NCBI GenBank assembly: GCA_030267565.1
Contig: BRXU01000017.1
Coordinates: 186,001 to 250,000 of the forward strand
Direction: 5' to 3'
Source of the DNA: Pleodorina starrii
Taxonomy: Eukaryota > Chlorophyta > Chlorophyceae > Chlamydomonadales > Volvocaceae
Length of the DNA: 64,000 nt
The translations under genes and the position numbers were made by a program. Below the pieces are notes generated by a model. It ran no database searches, was not told the DNA's origin, and saw only the letters and a list, made by a program, of their open reading frames with translations. This document shows positions 24,707-37,119 of this stretch, piece by piece (the stretch's first letter is position 1; each line of letters starts with the position of its first letter).

Positions 24707-27700
24707 GTGACGTTAGGATTATATACACGCAGCGCAGTCGGGTCACGCAATGGCGACTACTACGCACGCGCATTCACTGCTTACAGCAGTTTTCCGCCTT
24801 TCTGTTTTCCCAGTTTTCCCAGTTTTCCCTGTTTTCCCAGTTTTCCCAGTTTTCCGCCTTTCTTTTCCGCCATTCTCTTGCTGAGCCATGTGCACTTGAG
24901 CGTGGGCGCCAGCTGTGGAGTAACATTCCCGGACTTCCCAGAGTGCACATTGCTCTCCCCCGCGGTAGCTCTCCACTGGAGAGACGAGGGGACAGCGGTT
25001 GCCATTGCGCTCGAGGTCGATGGCACCTGGGATTGGCTGGGCTTTGGACTATCAGAGGCGGGTGGCATGCTGGGGGCGGACATCATGGTGGCACGTCGCA
25101 ACCTCACGGACGGTGTTTCTTGGTGGGTTGGGGACTATTGGTCTATGGGGTTTCGGGCGCCTGCGCTGGACACTCGGAGCCAGGACGCGATTCTCCTTTC
25201 GGCCGGCTCGATGGACGGGGCAACTGTCGCCGTCTTCCGGCGCCCGCTCGACACGTGCGACGAGCAGGAAGACATGCGGTAAGCAATCGGTGGTAGTTCT
25301 TGGGGGAAACGCGTGCAGTGTTTGGGGCACATTCCAGACAGTTTTGTGGCCTTGCGTTAACATGTCCGTATTCCCTGACTGTTCGGACAACTCTTCCATC
25401 TTCCATGGAAGCCGGGGCCAGGGGCCCGCAGCGCTCTGAACGACAGCTTCAGCGGCGCCTCTCATTCATTTAACGAAAACTGAAAGAATTGAGCGACTGA
25501 TCGCAAAATGGTCGTGTTAGACGGGTAGCGGCATACCGAACGCCGAAATGCCGTATTTGGGCGGCAACCAAAAAACCTGTCGCCTTCGACACCATGCCCC
25601 CACATGTACGCCACAGAATCCTGCGAGGCACTATGCAGTATTTCATCGTTGCCTACGGCAAGGGTTGGGGTTACCACGGCTCTGAGAACCGAGGCAACGC
25701 GCAATTCGCGCTGTTGCCGCTGTTGGAGCAGCAGCAGCACGCAGCCTCGCCCCAGCCAGCGGCGGCCGCTGCAGTGCCCGCTTCGACACCACGGCGGCTG
25801 ATCGACAGCACATCGCGTCTTTGGGATGTGCGCCTGGAAAACGTGACCATCCCCGCCCAAGAAACCACCTACCTGTGCCGAGACTTCGAGGTCCCCAACG
25901 TGCGTGTGTGGTGGGGTGGGGTAACAATCGTAACATTGATGATTCCGCAGCGTCAGAACGGAGGCGACGCTAGGGCAGGAGTCCAGCAACTCTCACCACT
26001 ATCCCTATTGCCTTAGCGGGTTCGGGGGCGCGCCACCGCTCTCGTTGTCGTCGTTGTCGTGGTCCGGCCGGTGGACCTTCTGCGAGGGGACATGGGTTAG
26101 GGTCGGGGATGTGGCAGCGGTGGATCCAGCGGGCTCCCTGGAGATCAGCCCCCCCGTCTAGTCTCTCGGTAGTCGGGTCCCTTCGCCTCGCTTCGTTTCG
26201 TATCTCTTACTGTCCCTCCCTCTTGAGCAACGACCCGCCGCTGCCTGCCCCCGCGCTGCCTTCCCGCCGCCTCCCGCTTTTGCCAACCCCGCGCAGCCGG
26301 AGACCAAGGTACACATCACCGAATGGAAGGTACGGACACGACGAGGGGGTGGCTGGGGGCTTGGATGGTAGAAACGAAACGCCGGGGCTGTTCCGGGCTG
26401 GACCGGAGGACTCGCCCGGCAGCTCGGGAGCCCCTTGTCGCCCCTTATCGCGTCCCGCCTCGACGGCCGCTCCTGCTGGGGCTTCTTTCACCTACCCGCC
26501 CCCTCGCCCCTGTCCGCCCCTATCCGCTCCCCGCTTACCGTCCCTCTCTCCCCCTTTCCCCGTCTCCACCCGCTCCAGGTGATTTTGGAGAATCCCCGCC
26601 ATGTGCACCACATGGTCATTTACGCCTGCTCGCAGCCGCCCGCCTCGCCGCGGCAGCTCTACTCGTGCTTGAGCATGGATCCGGCCTGCGTGGTAGGTGA
26701 CGTGGGTGGGTGACGTGGGTGGGTGGGGCTCCCGTGCCTCCCGAGGGGCCGCCGGGCTCGGCATGGCTTCCATCTCATCCAACGCCGCCTCCGATCCGTG
26801 GCTGCATGTCTGCATGGCTGCGGTTTCGTCTTGTTTCCCGCACCCGACCCGCAGGCCCTCCCCCCCGTCGCAATCGCCGTCTCGGTTACTCGGCTGCGCT
26901 TCCCTTCCGTGTCTATTTTGTCCGCAGACCTTCTATGTGTTGTGGGCCCCGGGCGCTGACCACCTAATGGTGCCGGCAGAGGCTGGGATTGCGCTCGGGG
27001 GCGACAGCGGCATCAACTGGGTGGCGCTGCAGGTGGGTGGGGGACCCACCCCGGGTGGGTGGGGGTGTGGGGTTTTAGGGTTTTAGGGTTTTGGGTTAGG
27101 GTTTTAGGGTTTGGGGGAGGCTGCCGGCGCTAAGCCGGGATGCACGCAACGGTGGAGGAGAGGTAGAGGAGAGAGGGAGGGCCAAGCATGCGGTGCGCAG
27201 CGAAGGTGGAGGGAAGACGGCCAGTGGGCGCCGGCCAGGCGACCGAGAGGTAAGCCCGTGCAGCTGCGCCCTGGGTACACGGCCCGTAGGCGCGCTTGCT
27301 GGCTCTGGCCAAACACTCACTGTGGTTGTTGGTGCACTGGGACTTTCCCAGTGTTATGCGCCCACTGTGCCGAGGGTCGGGGGCCGAGGGCCGGGGAGCG
27401 CCGGGTACAGCCGCATTGGTACTTGGTAGCCGCATTGCCGCCTAGCGTACCCTTCGCCCCGCTGCGCCCGCTTTATGTGGGCAGGTGTCTTTGGTCCAGC
27501 GGAACGGAAGGAGGCAGCAGAAGGGAGCAGCAGAGTCGAAGCCCTAAGACCTTCCCCGCGCCGGCCCACTCTCCTTGCCTCCTTTCCTGCTCCCTCCACC
27601 AACCGTCCTTTGGACTCCACCCGCCCCCTTCTTGGCTTCTTCCCGCCCGCCCCGCCCGCCCCGCCCGCCCGCGCTCCCCGCCCGCCCCTTCTCCACCCGA

Positions 27701-30515
27701 CCGTCCGTCTGTCTGTCCGTCCTGGCCTCAGATCCATTACACCAACCCCAGGAAGCAGGAGGGCTTGGTGGACAACAGTGGCTTCCAGATGACCGTTACT
27801 ACGGCGCTACGGCAGTACGACATGGGAATCCTGACGCTTGGCTCGCTGGACTTCTTGATCCCGCCGGGAGAGCCCAGCTACACCTCCCAACCCAACCTCT
27901 GCCCCAGGTGGGTGGGTGATGGTGGGTGGGTGATGGTCCGGCCGCCTCCATTTCACCGCTGCGGCTCAGGGTTTTGCCTCGCCCTGCCTTGGGCGCCCTC
28001 CTCACCTTCCCTTGCCTTCCCTCCCCTATCCCCACACAGCACATGCACTGGGCGCCTGCAGCGGCCGGTGACTTTGCTGCAGGCGGGCTTCCACATGCAC
28101 ACGTTGGGCAGGACCATGCGCACGCAGGTAATGTGGGGAAGGGAGGGAGGGAGGGATGTGCGCACGCATGTGCGGGGGCACCGGGACATCAGCAGGCAGC
28201 GGGGTCCGGGGGTGTAGAAGGAATAGGGAGGGCGAGGCGAGGACGCGGCGTGGGTGGTGCGGGCGGGTTGAGATGCGATGCGATGCGATGCGACGCGATG
28301 CGATGCGATGGGATGGGATGGGGTGCAGCCCGCGGGGACCTGACTTGCGCTGTACCTCTGCGCCCTGCTGTTCCTGATCCCGTCCCCACCTGCGCTTTCT
28401 TTCTTGCGAGCTGAGAGCTGCGAGCTCCACCTCGCCGCCATCCACCTGGCAGCCCAACCCGGAGGGGCTCAGGCTGTGGAGACAGCGGCCCAGAGCCTGG
28501 GTTGGGGGCGGGGACCGAGGCTCCTAGGATCCACCCCCGCATGAGCGGCAGCTAGCTAATGCCCCCGGCCCTCGCCCCCCGGTCACGCCCCCGCCTTTTT
28601 GTCCCGTCGTCACCAACCGCCCAACTGACAACCACCATTGCCGCCGCCGCCGCCGCCGTGGCCGGAGGACAGTGGTTCCGCGATGGCCAGGAGCTGCCGC
28701 CGCTGGCGGCTCGCCGCGCGTTCGACTTCAACTTTCAGGTACGTAACACCTGCGGCGACCATTCCGCTACAAATAAAACAACCCAACTTCTCCAGCCTGT
28801 CATCAGCTCGCCCTCTTCCCCTTTCCCACCTATTTCACTCTCATGCCTTTTCTCGCGGCCCCCCTCGCCCATACACCCCAGCCCCTTCCTCTCGCCCCTT
28901 CCCTGTTGACGTAAGGAGGTAAGGTAAGGCTCCCTCACGCAACTGGCCCTCCCTCCCTCCCTCCCTCCCTCCCTCCCTCCCTCCCTCCCTCCCTCCCTCC
29001 CTCCCTCCCTCCCTCGCTGCACCAGGGCGCCACGTTCATCGATGCCTCCCGCAACGTATTTCTGCCCGGAGATGAGCTGGTGACCACCTGCACCTGGAAC
29101 GCCACCAGCCGCAACACCACCACCAGGGTCGGGGAGAGCACATTCGACGAAATGTGGGCGCTGGAGGGGGGGCGAGGGCAAAGGGGGACGGGTTGAGAGA
29201 GGGGGGAAGGATAGGGGAGGGGTGGGGAGCTGGGAGGGAGGGCGGCGAGGTGAGGTGAGGGGCAGAGGCAGCGACAGTGCACAGCGATCCGGGTTTCAGG
29301 GCAGGAATCTGAACTCGTTACAGAACCCTGCCTTGCTGCCCGGAGCAAGTTATCCGATTTGACAATTACTTGCCTTGCCTCGCTTGGCTGCTGCTGCTGC
29401 TGCTGCTGCCGCAACCCCTCTCCCTAGCCCGCGCCCTACCTGGCCAAATGTCAGCATTGGACCAACCAACGAGCGCCTGCCCCCTCCATCCTCGCCTGCC
29501 CCTTAAACCCCCGCCGCGCCACACATGACGCACCCCACGTGCCCCGCCTTCCTTCGCAGGTGCTTCAACTTCGTGACCTACTACCCGCACGAGCCCAGCC
29601 TTGACATGTGCACCTCTGTCAACTCCGTCAGCACCGTCCTCGGCGGCCCGCCCATGGCGTTCTGCAGCTCGCTGGCGCAGATCCGACAGTGGGAGGTCGC
29701 ATTGAGGAGCAGGAACTTGAGCGTAATGCAGGCGACGGTGAGAACCCTGGGGAGGGCAGGGCAGGAGAGGCCAGGAGAGGAGAGGGAGGGAGGGAGGGAG
29801 GGAGGGAGGAAAGAGCGAGATGGGGAAGTATCCACTAGTTTGAGAACTGGGATGGTGGAGGATGGGATGGAGTGAGGGCGACCCGCGGGTCATTGCACAG
29901 AGGACAGGAAGCACCGGTCGGTAAGGACCAAGGAAGGAACCCGGCCTCCACCTGCCCTCCCTCCCGCTCTCCTTGCCTCCACCCAACGCACGCATAAAAC
30001 CCTTCCTCCCTCCCTCCTGCCTCCCTCATCCCTTCGTTCCCTTGTCGTGGTTGAGTTTCATCCCTCCCTTCCTCCCTCCCCCCGCGGGTCCCTCCCTCCC
30101 TCCCTCCCCCGCCCTCCCTCGCCAGTTCACCTCGCTGATGAGTACTGGAGCGCTGGTGGGCAGTGTACAGCGCAACTCCACCCCCTACACCCCCATATGC
30201 AGCACCGCGGTTGCCTCGCCGCCGCCGACAGGCCCCGCGGTTGCCTCGCCGCCGCCGCCAAGCCCCGTGGTTGCCTCGCCGCCGCCGCCAAGCCCCGTGC
30301 TGGCCTCGCCGCCGCCACCCGAGGTTAAGGAGCCGCCGCCGCTGTCTCCGTCGCCGCTGTCTCGGCCCAATCCGCCATCGCCCAAGCTCCTCAAGTCACC
30401 GCCTGCGCCACCGAAACAGAAGTCGCCGCCGCCCAAGCCCCGGTCGCCGCCCAAGCCCAGGTCGCCGCCCAGGCCACCGTCGCCACGCCGGCAGAGCCCT
30501 AGCCGTCGCCATTGA
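24707..30515 (+). CDS. DOMON + DBH/MOXD1-like copper monooxygenase, copy 2; original start out of frame
   Basis: Exons: ?-25278, 25617-25899, 26297-26329, 26579-26692, 26928-27032, 27732-27907, 28040-28127, 28673-28738, 29026-29153, 29560-29737, 30126-30515; phases match copy 1. All copper-ligand motifs are kept (VHHMVIY, IHYTNP, FHMHTLG, FDEMCF), as are the DOMON domain and Pro-rich tail, so exons 2-11 look functional. The ATG homologous to the copy 1 start (24750) is out of frame, because a 65-nt net gain made of TTTTCCCAG units sits in the signal-peptide region. An in-frame ATG at 24707 would give an atypical Phe/Pro/Ser-rich leader before AILLLSHVHLSVGA. The gene may use that start, splice around the repeat, or be losing secretion. 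Exon 10 has one codon more than copy 1. Confidence 0.75.
24805..24849 (+). repeat. 9-bp minisatellite TTTTCCCAG, five units, in the signal-peptide region of monooxygenase copy 2
   Basis: Four exact units and one TTTTCCCTG variant sit within TTTTCCGCC half-units. Copy 1 lacks the array. Each unit has a pyrimidine tract followed by CAG, so each could act as a 3' splice acceptor. The net length change is not a multiple of three. Confidence 0.9.
27062..27483. other. Insertion of ~420 bp in intron 5 of monooxygenase copy 2, led by telomere-like repeats
   Basis: Aligning the two copies, the intron sequence GGGTGGGGGTGT then GGTGTCTTTGG is continuous in copy 1 (near 17036-17050) but separated by about 420 bp here. 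The inserted DNA starts with telomere-like units and continues into unique GC-rich DNA. No open frame or terminal inverted repeat was recognised. Confidence 0.75.
27073..27116 (+). repeat. Interstitial telomere repeat, (TTTTAGGG)n with variants
   Basis: About five units are present: TTTTAGGG at 27073, 27081 and 27102, with TTTTGGG, TTAGGG and TTTGGGGG variants between and after. TTTTAGGG is the telomere unit of Chlamydomonas and relatives. The tract sits at the left end of the copy-2-specific intron insertion. Confidence 0.9.
28949..29016 (+). repeat. (CCCT)n microsatellite, copy 2 intron 8
   Basis: About 65 bp of CCCT repeat precedes the acceptor of exon 29026-29153. It is much shorter than the homologous tract in copy 1. 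Confidence 0.95.
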
Positions 30516-33283
30516 GGGGCATGCATGGCGACGGGCGCTGATCGCTGTACAGCACAGTGAAATTGCCGTACAGGCACAGGCCGCAGCGACCCCAGGTCCT
30601 GTTGTGGCGCTGGGCTTTTGACGCCAAGGCAGCGGCTCTGCGCCACTGAATGGAGAACTGCTGGCGGTGTGGATGTCGATGTGAATGTGGATGTGGATGT
30701 GTGGATTGATCGAAGACGCGCGCAGGGTGGTGCTTGAAAGTACGGAACAGGACTGCCCGTGGTGGAAGAAATTCATTTTGTGGTGCATGTGTCAAAGTGA
30801 CCTCCCCGCGCGATGCATCGCATTGCATTGAGTCGCATTCTCAGGGCACTGCACTGCACAACACTTCGAAGCGCGGTTGCGGTCAGCCGGCTGAAACACG
30901 CCGGGTTGGTGCAAACATAGGCAAGCAGGCAGGGAAGGCAGGGAGGGCAGGAACTGCTGGATCGTTGGCCTACTTAGTTGTAGCGTTCTTGACTGCGGCA
31001 CCCGGGTACCTTTCATGCGTGGACAGCCTGGGTTGGGTTGGGTTTGCTCGTGCGCAGAAACCGACGCGCACACTTTGCCGCTATTATGGCGGATGCCTCA
31101 ATTGGCCTAGAAAATAAGTGATCTTGGTGGGGAGGTCTACCGCACCCGGTGAGGACCGTCCCGCGCGCGCGGGCTCCAGTATTCGAGAACTGCCGCACAG
31201 CTGCAGGCACGTCGCGGCTGCATAGCTGCAGGCACATAGCGTACCTGCAGGCACATTGTCAAGGACGGCTGGATGTCGGATGTCCATTTGTTGCGCATCT
31301 CATGGTTTTTGCAGGAGGCTTCGGACACCTCCCTGATAAGGGTAGAGCCAGCGGGGCAGCGGGCCAGCGGGCCGTTACCGGTACAAACCCTTTGTTGATC
31401 TGTTCTGTGCGGCGTTTGGTATGCGCCCCAATGCCTCGCCCCAAGTGTGAAAGGCTAGGTTTTTTATCATTGCGATGAAGATTTGTGTTCCCTAAATTAG
31501 TGCGGCGTGCGACGCGCAGCCGCGGCTCACAGGCCTGCGAGGCCGCCCTGGCCAAGAGTCGCGCGCGGTACCTAGATAGGTCTGGTGTACGGATCCGAGC
31601 GGCCGTTTTGTGCTTGCCGTCATTGACAGTTGCATGACTCGGCGCGATCTGCCCCGTTCTCCTTGAGTTGCGAAGCTTGGTAAGCTGAAGCTGTGCGTGT
31701 TTCACAACGCGTGTTTCGCAACGCGAGTGCAGACCATTCTGTCGTTCGTTTTCATTCCGCGCTCGGCCTACGGCAAGTTGATGCATTTTCGGTTGTGTTG
31801 TTGGGCGGTTGCAGCCAACCGTTCGCCCGTGGGCGCAGCACATGTTCCGAGCGCTGAAAGGAGATGCAATAAGAGGACAAGAAGCATGTGTGGATGGAGT
31901 GCCCTGCTCACAGGGACATGCGCGCAGAGATAGGGTTCCCCCGGTTTGACGGTATGGAAGGAATGGGAGTCGTCCAATCCGGCCAGGATGCTGGACCACC
32001 GCAACCCCCCTTTGGTCGCTAGTTTCCTCTTCTCCTGCTGTGTGGCATTTGACCACCGCGTTTCTTAGGCGTTTCAGTCCCCACGGGCTCCCGGCTCGTA
32101 TGGTTTTTAGGGTTTTATGAATGGGGCACGCCACTGCCTAGTGCGCATGCCACTGTCTATTGAGTACCGGGCCCCCTCACACATTGCGCATGCCTCCCAA
32201 CTTATTGCGCACACCCATTAAATCTTTATGGATTCCCCGTTAGTGCCGTGCCCGTCCTAACGCTTAGCCACCTTTATGAAGTATTTGTTCGTGATTACCG
32301 TACTTGGTGTGTGGGTGGTAATCAAGAAGGTAAACGTCGCGCGACTGCATTCGGTGGTGGTCTCCGGAGGCGATGGGGGTGAAGAGGCGGGGGGCCGTGG
32401 GTTCCCTTCAGATGAGGCGGCGGCGAGCCCCGGGCGGACGCACGGACTGTACGGACATGCAGCGCCCGTGCAGATTCATCTTTGCGGTGGCAACGCTGCT
32501 CTTAGACGCTTTGTTTGCCCCCGGCTCGAATGCATATTTGTTAGGCTTGGAATGACGCATCCTCATACCCGTTTTACAGCTGACACAAAGCACACGAGAG
32601 GATGACGACCGGCGGTTGGTTCTCACGATCTCACCGCACCTCACATACTGCTGCGACGGAAGCCCAAGCCGCGGGAGGCCGGTGGGCCCCAAGCAGCCAC
32701 AGACACCTCACGGAATAGCAAAACTCAGGGACCAGCCCCAGGTATAACAAGGACCCGCATCAGATGGATATAGACCGCTGAGGGGAAGGAGCCACCCAGG
32801 GCGGCCAACCATGCAAAGAAAATCCTGCTAACGTACAAACCACCGTACCGGACCAACCACTAACGGCGGCTGGCCAAGGGAGCAACTGGACTGGTAGACA
32901 AAAAAAGACAAAAGGACAGAGCCCCCGACAGCGCCCAAGCCCCCAACACTCCCCTTCCTAAGCCTCCTGCTGTAAGCCTGTAACGCTCACGAATCATGAA
33001 CCTCATCTGCATCATCACACGCACACACAGAAGACACAATCCACAAGTCCTTACGTGCTCAAAACCCCTGATCACCGTAGGTATCCATACAAGTATCCCA
33101 ACAAGCGCAACCCAGGCCTACCCAACTTTGCCCAATAATGTCAGCATGTGCCGCAACCGTCAGCTCGGCTGCGCGCGGCTGAGGGTTTCAGCGCCGCACT
33201 CAGCCCGGCTGACCGCCGGCCGGTGGTCAAGTAGTCATCCGCTTCGCTCCGCTCACTTGAACTCAATCCGCGACCTTGGCGCG
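30516..33283. other. Unit B spacer
   Basis: 3' region of monooxygenase copy 2 and spacer, homologous to 20513-23114 except for unit-specific blocks. The block at about 31366-31867 is absent from unit A, and its edges show no clear target duplication, so it may equally be a deletion in unit A. The 32.6-33.0 kb sequence has no match in unit A. No supported gene. Confidence 0.55.
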
Positions 33284-33991
33284 CTAGCACGCATGGCCCG
33301 AGAGCTTTGGCCACTTGTGCCGTGCCTTGTGGGGCAGAGGGTAGGGCGGTGGCGAGATTTCGAGGCCGCATACGACGCAGGCGGCAATGGTGGCGGCTGA
33401 TGCGGCTGATGCGGCTGATGCGGCTGATGCGGCCGCCTCGTCCTGCTCTGACCCTTGGTCCTCGGACTGGGGCTCAGGCTGCGGCGGGGCACCTCCCTGG
33501 CCGTTCTCCGAATGAGCCTCGTCCACCCGCTCCTCAGCGTGAGCCCCCTGAACCACGGATCCGACGCTTGCGATGTTCATGCTGATGGCGAATATGCCTT
33601 GGGCAGCGCTACTGGCCATTCGCTCCACATATTGGTGGTTACTGGAGAATTGGCCTGCGGAAACGGGAAGGTGATGAGAGGCCGCAGCTGTTGACCAAAT
33701 ATAATATTTACAGCACATATTTTACACATATGAAAGGAATGAGCACTCGGTGTCCGTGCAGGCATGACGAAGTGCAAGGCAACGACGCGAGCGACGCAAC
33801 GACGCGAGCGCCAGCCAGTCGATTCGCGCGTCGAGTCGGTGGCTTTCAATCAATGCCACTTCAAGGATTGCAATGCGACGTTAGTGATTGCAAGAAAGAA
33901 AATAATTTGACTAATCGTGCGTCGGTTGTAGGCACTAACAGGGCAGCGTACCTGGCGATGGCGGAGCCAGCGGTTGAGCGGCTTGCGCCAT
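33284..33991 (-). CDS. Small protein of unknown function, copy 2 (fuller version)
   Basis: Two exons, 33991-33952 and 33654-33284, joined G|GC in phase, giving 136 residues from MAQAAQPLAPPSP. The conserved core (residues ~14-52) is rich in small residues and may form one amphipathic helix. An acidic Gln/Glu stretch, an Ala/Ser repeat, a CVVCG motif and a basic, Pro-containing C-terminus ending HAC follow. There is no signal peptide or clear membrane segment. The Ala/Ser repeat comes from a run of CGGCTGATG units. The family is not recognised. Conservation of the core across the duplication supports coding; expression is unknown. Confidence 0.5.
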
Positions 33992-36205
33992 TTCGTGCGG
34001 AAGATCGGAATGGATGACTAGCAACCACTGAATATTAATATAATAATTTTATTCGTGTACAAGTCGTACTGAATTGTATGACTTCGCGTTTGGTGTCTTG
34101 AACAGGGCAATTGCGTGAACTGTTGCACTTTTTCTCTCTTGATGGGGGCCTTGACACGAAGATAAAGAGACAAATGACACAACAAATACACATTTTAAAG
34201 TTAATCCTCGTTAAATCCTATCGAGCGGCGTCAATTGCACGAACGTGAATTCGTACCATACCGTACCAAGTTAGTGCCGTGGATTGCAACTGATGCAGAT
34301 GGCTGGGCCGGCCTTCAGCAACCATGACCATTTGAGTACTAAGAAAAAACGGCCTGCATCGAAGCAACTGATCCCGCGGAATGACGGGAGTGCGCTGGTG
34401 TGCCGCTTGGGGGGTGAGGGTTTGTCAGGATTAGTCAGATGGTGCCCCTACAGCTCACGTTGCCTTGAATCAGAGTGCGCTCTTGCGTGTGTTAATGCTT
34501 CCCAGCTGGCTCTCATTTCTGTCGCCATTTCGTGCTCACAGTCAAAGGGGCTTTGCTACGCCTTACTTCCTCTGGGCGGAGCTGACCTGCACATATCAAG
34601 GAAGCAACCAGCGCCACTAACCAGCATACATGCACTGCACTGCGCTGTGATAACAATTGCTGGATGGCTTCACGAGATAGGTAGATGAGCAAATGCTGTT
34701 TGGGCAACCCAACGCCCGCCGTACTCGCTGCCTCAGGACTGCTGATATCACGCTGCAATTGCTGTTTCTGCTTTCGGACATACATACCGGTACACTCACT
34801 GACACCGATTTGGTTTGTTTTCTGCTTTCTGAGGAGGGCATGGCGCTCGCTCGCTGCCTTGAAGGACGACTTGCCGCGCAGCTTCGTTCTACCATGGATT
34901 AGCAAACTTCCCCTGCTTGACTGCAGTGGTAGCCCTTCACATTCGGGATTATTGCTTGCCATCGCGCAAGATAACTGGCTGGAAGTCCGTCCATGTGTGC
35001 CTAGCTCCGAACGATCGCTCTACATGCATGCCCCGCTCAACATGCCCGCTCCGCACGAGGCAGTTGTAGGAATGGGTTGACAAGCGTCCAAGCATTATCC
35101 AGCCAGCGTAATCTGCACACGAGTTACATGCGTGCATGTGTGCTAAATCGCCTGCCTGAAGTTATCCATCCAGCGAGGGGCGCTTCGCAGACTCTGGACC
35201 CAGCAGAAGCAAGATAGAGGCATACCTGCCAGGCTTGATTTTTTGTTTTTTATCTTTAATAATCTGCTGATTGCCGTCCAACATATTAGTACGTATGCCA
35301 AATTCTGTCGCAACACTTCCTAGGCGTAATGATGACAATCTTGCCGTCGGGGGTCAACTTCTTTGGATCGCATCCTTGAATCTTTTTGTATTTAAGTCTT
35401 TATTTTTATGTTCATTACACACTTTGTCATTGCGAAGGCGCGAGTACGCCGAGGCAGGCGACCGAAGAGCCACGCACCTCCGAAGCGTTGATAATTATTC
35501 TTATTATTACATGCACACCTACAAACCCATGACTGCCGCCGCCCGTGTAAGTAAGCGTAAACTAATCCAACACCTACCTACCTTTATTTCACCATTCACA
35601 ATTCTGGCGACGTTTGGGCCGTTATATATATAACATTATACATATAATGTTTTGCAGCTTTTTGCACGTACATACATTCAAGTCAGCTCTTGCTCAATGT
35701 ACAACAGCGCTCGAGGTGGCGGGCCTAGCTAGGTGCGGACAATTAGCGAATGCGAGGTAGGGCCGCTTAATAAGCGAGCCAATGAGGATACAGCAGCCGA
35801 CACATACACGCAAGATAGAGAGCGTCAGGCCGCCTGCTTGCGCTTTCCTTTGCCCTGCTGGTCATCTCCTTCGCGCCGTCTGCAGTGCACGGCCCGCTGG
35901 CCCGCCGGCTCTCCCATTCCGGCGGTATGGAGCCAGCAACAACAGCAACCACAAAAACATGCAGCAGCGCGCGGGTATTGCGTGTGGGCTGTGGGGCAGC
36001 AGGGCACGAGCTGCCGCACCCCCCCAAGCGGCACATCAGCGCAATATGTGGTATCAGTTAGTTGCCTCGATGCAGGTCATGTCACCGTGTAATGCGTAAA
36101 GTATTAACTCCTGAGAATTATTCGCTCCAACGCGGTTGCAAGCAACCCGCTGCGGTGATGTCGGTACGAGCGACTCGCTTGCCGTACTTTTCGAGGCAGG
36201 TTTAC

Positions 36206-36242
36206 GTAAGCTCCCAAGCAGGGTACACCATAAGAAGCGTGC
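36206..36242 (+). repeat. 37-bp direct repeat, left member
   Basis: Identical to 38821-38857, where it starts directly after the right arm of the long inverted repeat. It begins GTAAGCTCCCAAGCAGGG. The pair brackets about 2.6 kb. It may be a terminal fragment of a rearranged mobile element. Confidence 0.85.
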
Positions 36243-36904
36243 TGTAGCGCTAAAGCCCACACCCACAACAAGCACGACCACCTACCTAAATATTTTCGCG
36301 TATGGTCGGCTAGCGGGGCTGGACAGAAACTGCACCAGTGATCGTTCTCAGTGGCTAGCTGCCAGTAAAGCCGTAGAAGACGATATACTTTACTGCTCTA
36401 CCCAAGACTGACACGTGCTGACCCTAGTGACCTTGTACTGCTGAGTTACAGATGCAGCGTAACGTTCTAAGGCCTAAGGCCCAGAGATGACTCTTTCACT
36501 TGCTCAGGCAGCGTTTGGCTTAGAGGCCGATGGCCCAGTTACAGGTAGCGTAGGCTAGAGCTTGATATTCTCGGGTCCTGAGTGTCGTACAGTCAGGAGT
36601 CTTGTCGTACAGTTGGGTCTTGAGAACCGGGGAGGTTCAAGGGGATCTTGATCAGGGAGCTTCACAGGCTTCGGCTACTCAGACGAGAGCGTTCGTGCTA
36701 TTGTGCTAAGAGTCGGAGGTTAGAATGTTACAAGGGCTCAGAGGTTAGTCCTCGCTCGAGGGGCCTCTTGTTGCCGAAGTTCGACTCAGCCAAGTGTCCA
36801 GTTGCTAAGCAACCGCGAGTTAGTTATTATAGACTGCAACACCCGGCCTTTTATACTAACGGCGAGACACTGTCGTACACTGCCGTACTGCGCAACGTAA
36901 TGCA

Positions 36905-37119
36905 TTTGGCCTGGCGAAACCTACTGTGGCAACTGCGCGAATGTGCACTTAGGCCTGGCACAACCTACTACAGCAACTGTGCGAACGTGCACTTAGGCCT
37001 GGCACAACCTACTACAGCAACTGTGCGCACGTGCACTTAGGCCTGGCACAACCTACTACGGCAACTGTGCGAACGTGCACTTAGGCCTGGCACAACCTAC
37101 TACGGCAATTGTGCGAAAG
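36905..37119 (+). repeat. 44-bp tandem repeat, about 5 copies
   Basis: Units starting GTGCACTTAGGCCTGGCACA begin at 36943, 36987, 37031 and 37075, exactly 44 bp apart, with a diverged partial unit before and another after. Differences are single substitutions. Confidence 0.92.

Larger units (their letters stand above)
24685..34120. repeat. Segmental duplication, unit B
   Basis: Second copy of 14515-23745, same orientation. Unit-B-specific features are the TTTTCCCAG minisatellite in the first exon (24805-24849), a ~420 bp insertion with telomere-like repeats in an intron (27062-27483), an extra ~500 bp block at about 31366-31867, and about 380 bp of unrelated sequence at 32.6-33.0 kb. The small minus-strand gene is more complete in this unit. 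Confidence 0.9.

Noticed and set aside
31259..32134. 291-codon minus-strand open frame in unit B
   Set aside because: The homologous part of unit A does not preserve it and no family pattern is visible.
36905..37119. CRISPR-like array
   Set aside because: Units are contiguous identical repeats with no unique spacers, and the genome is eukaryotic.
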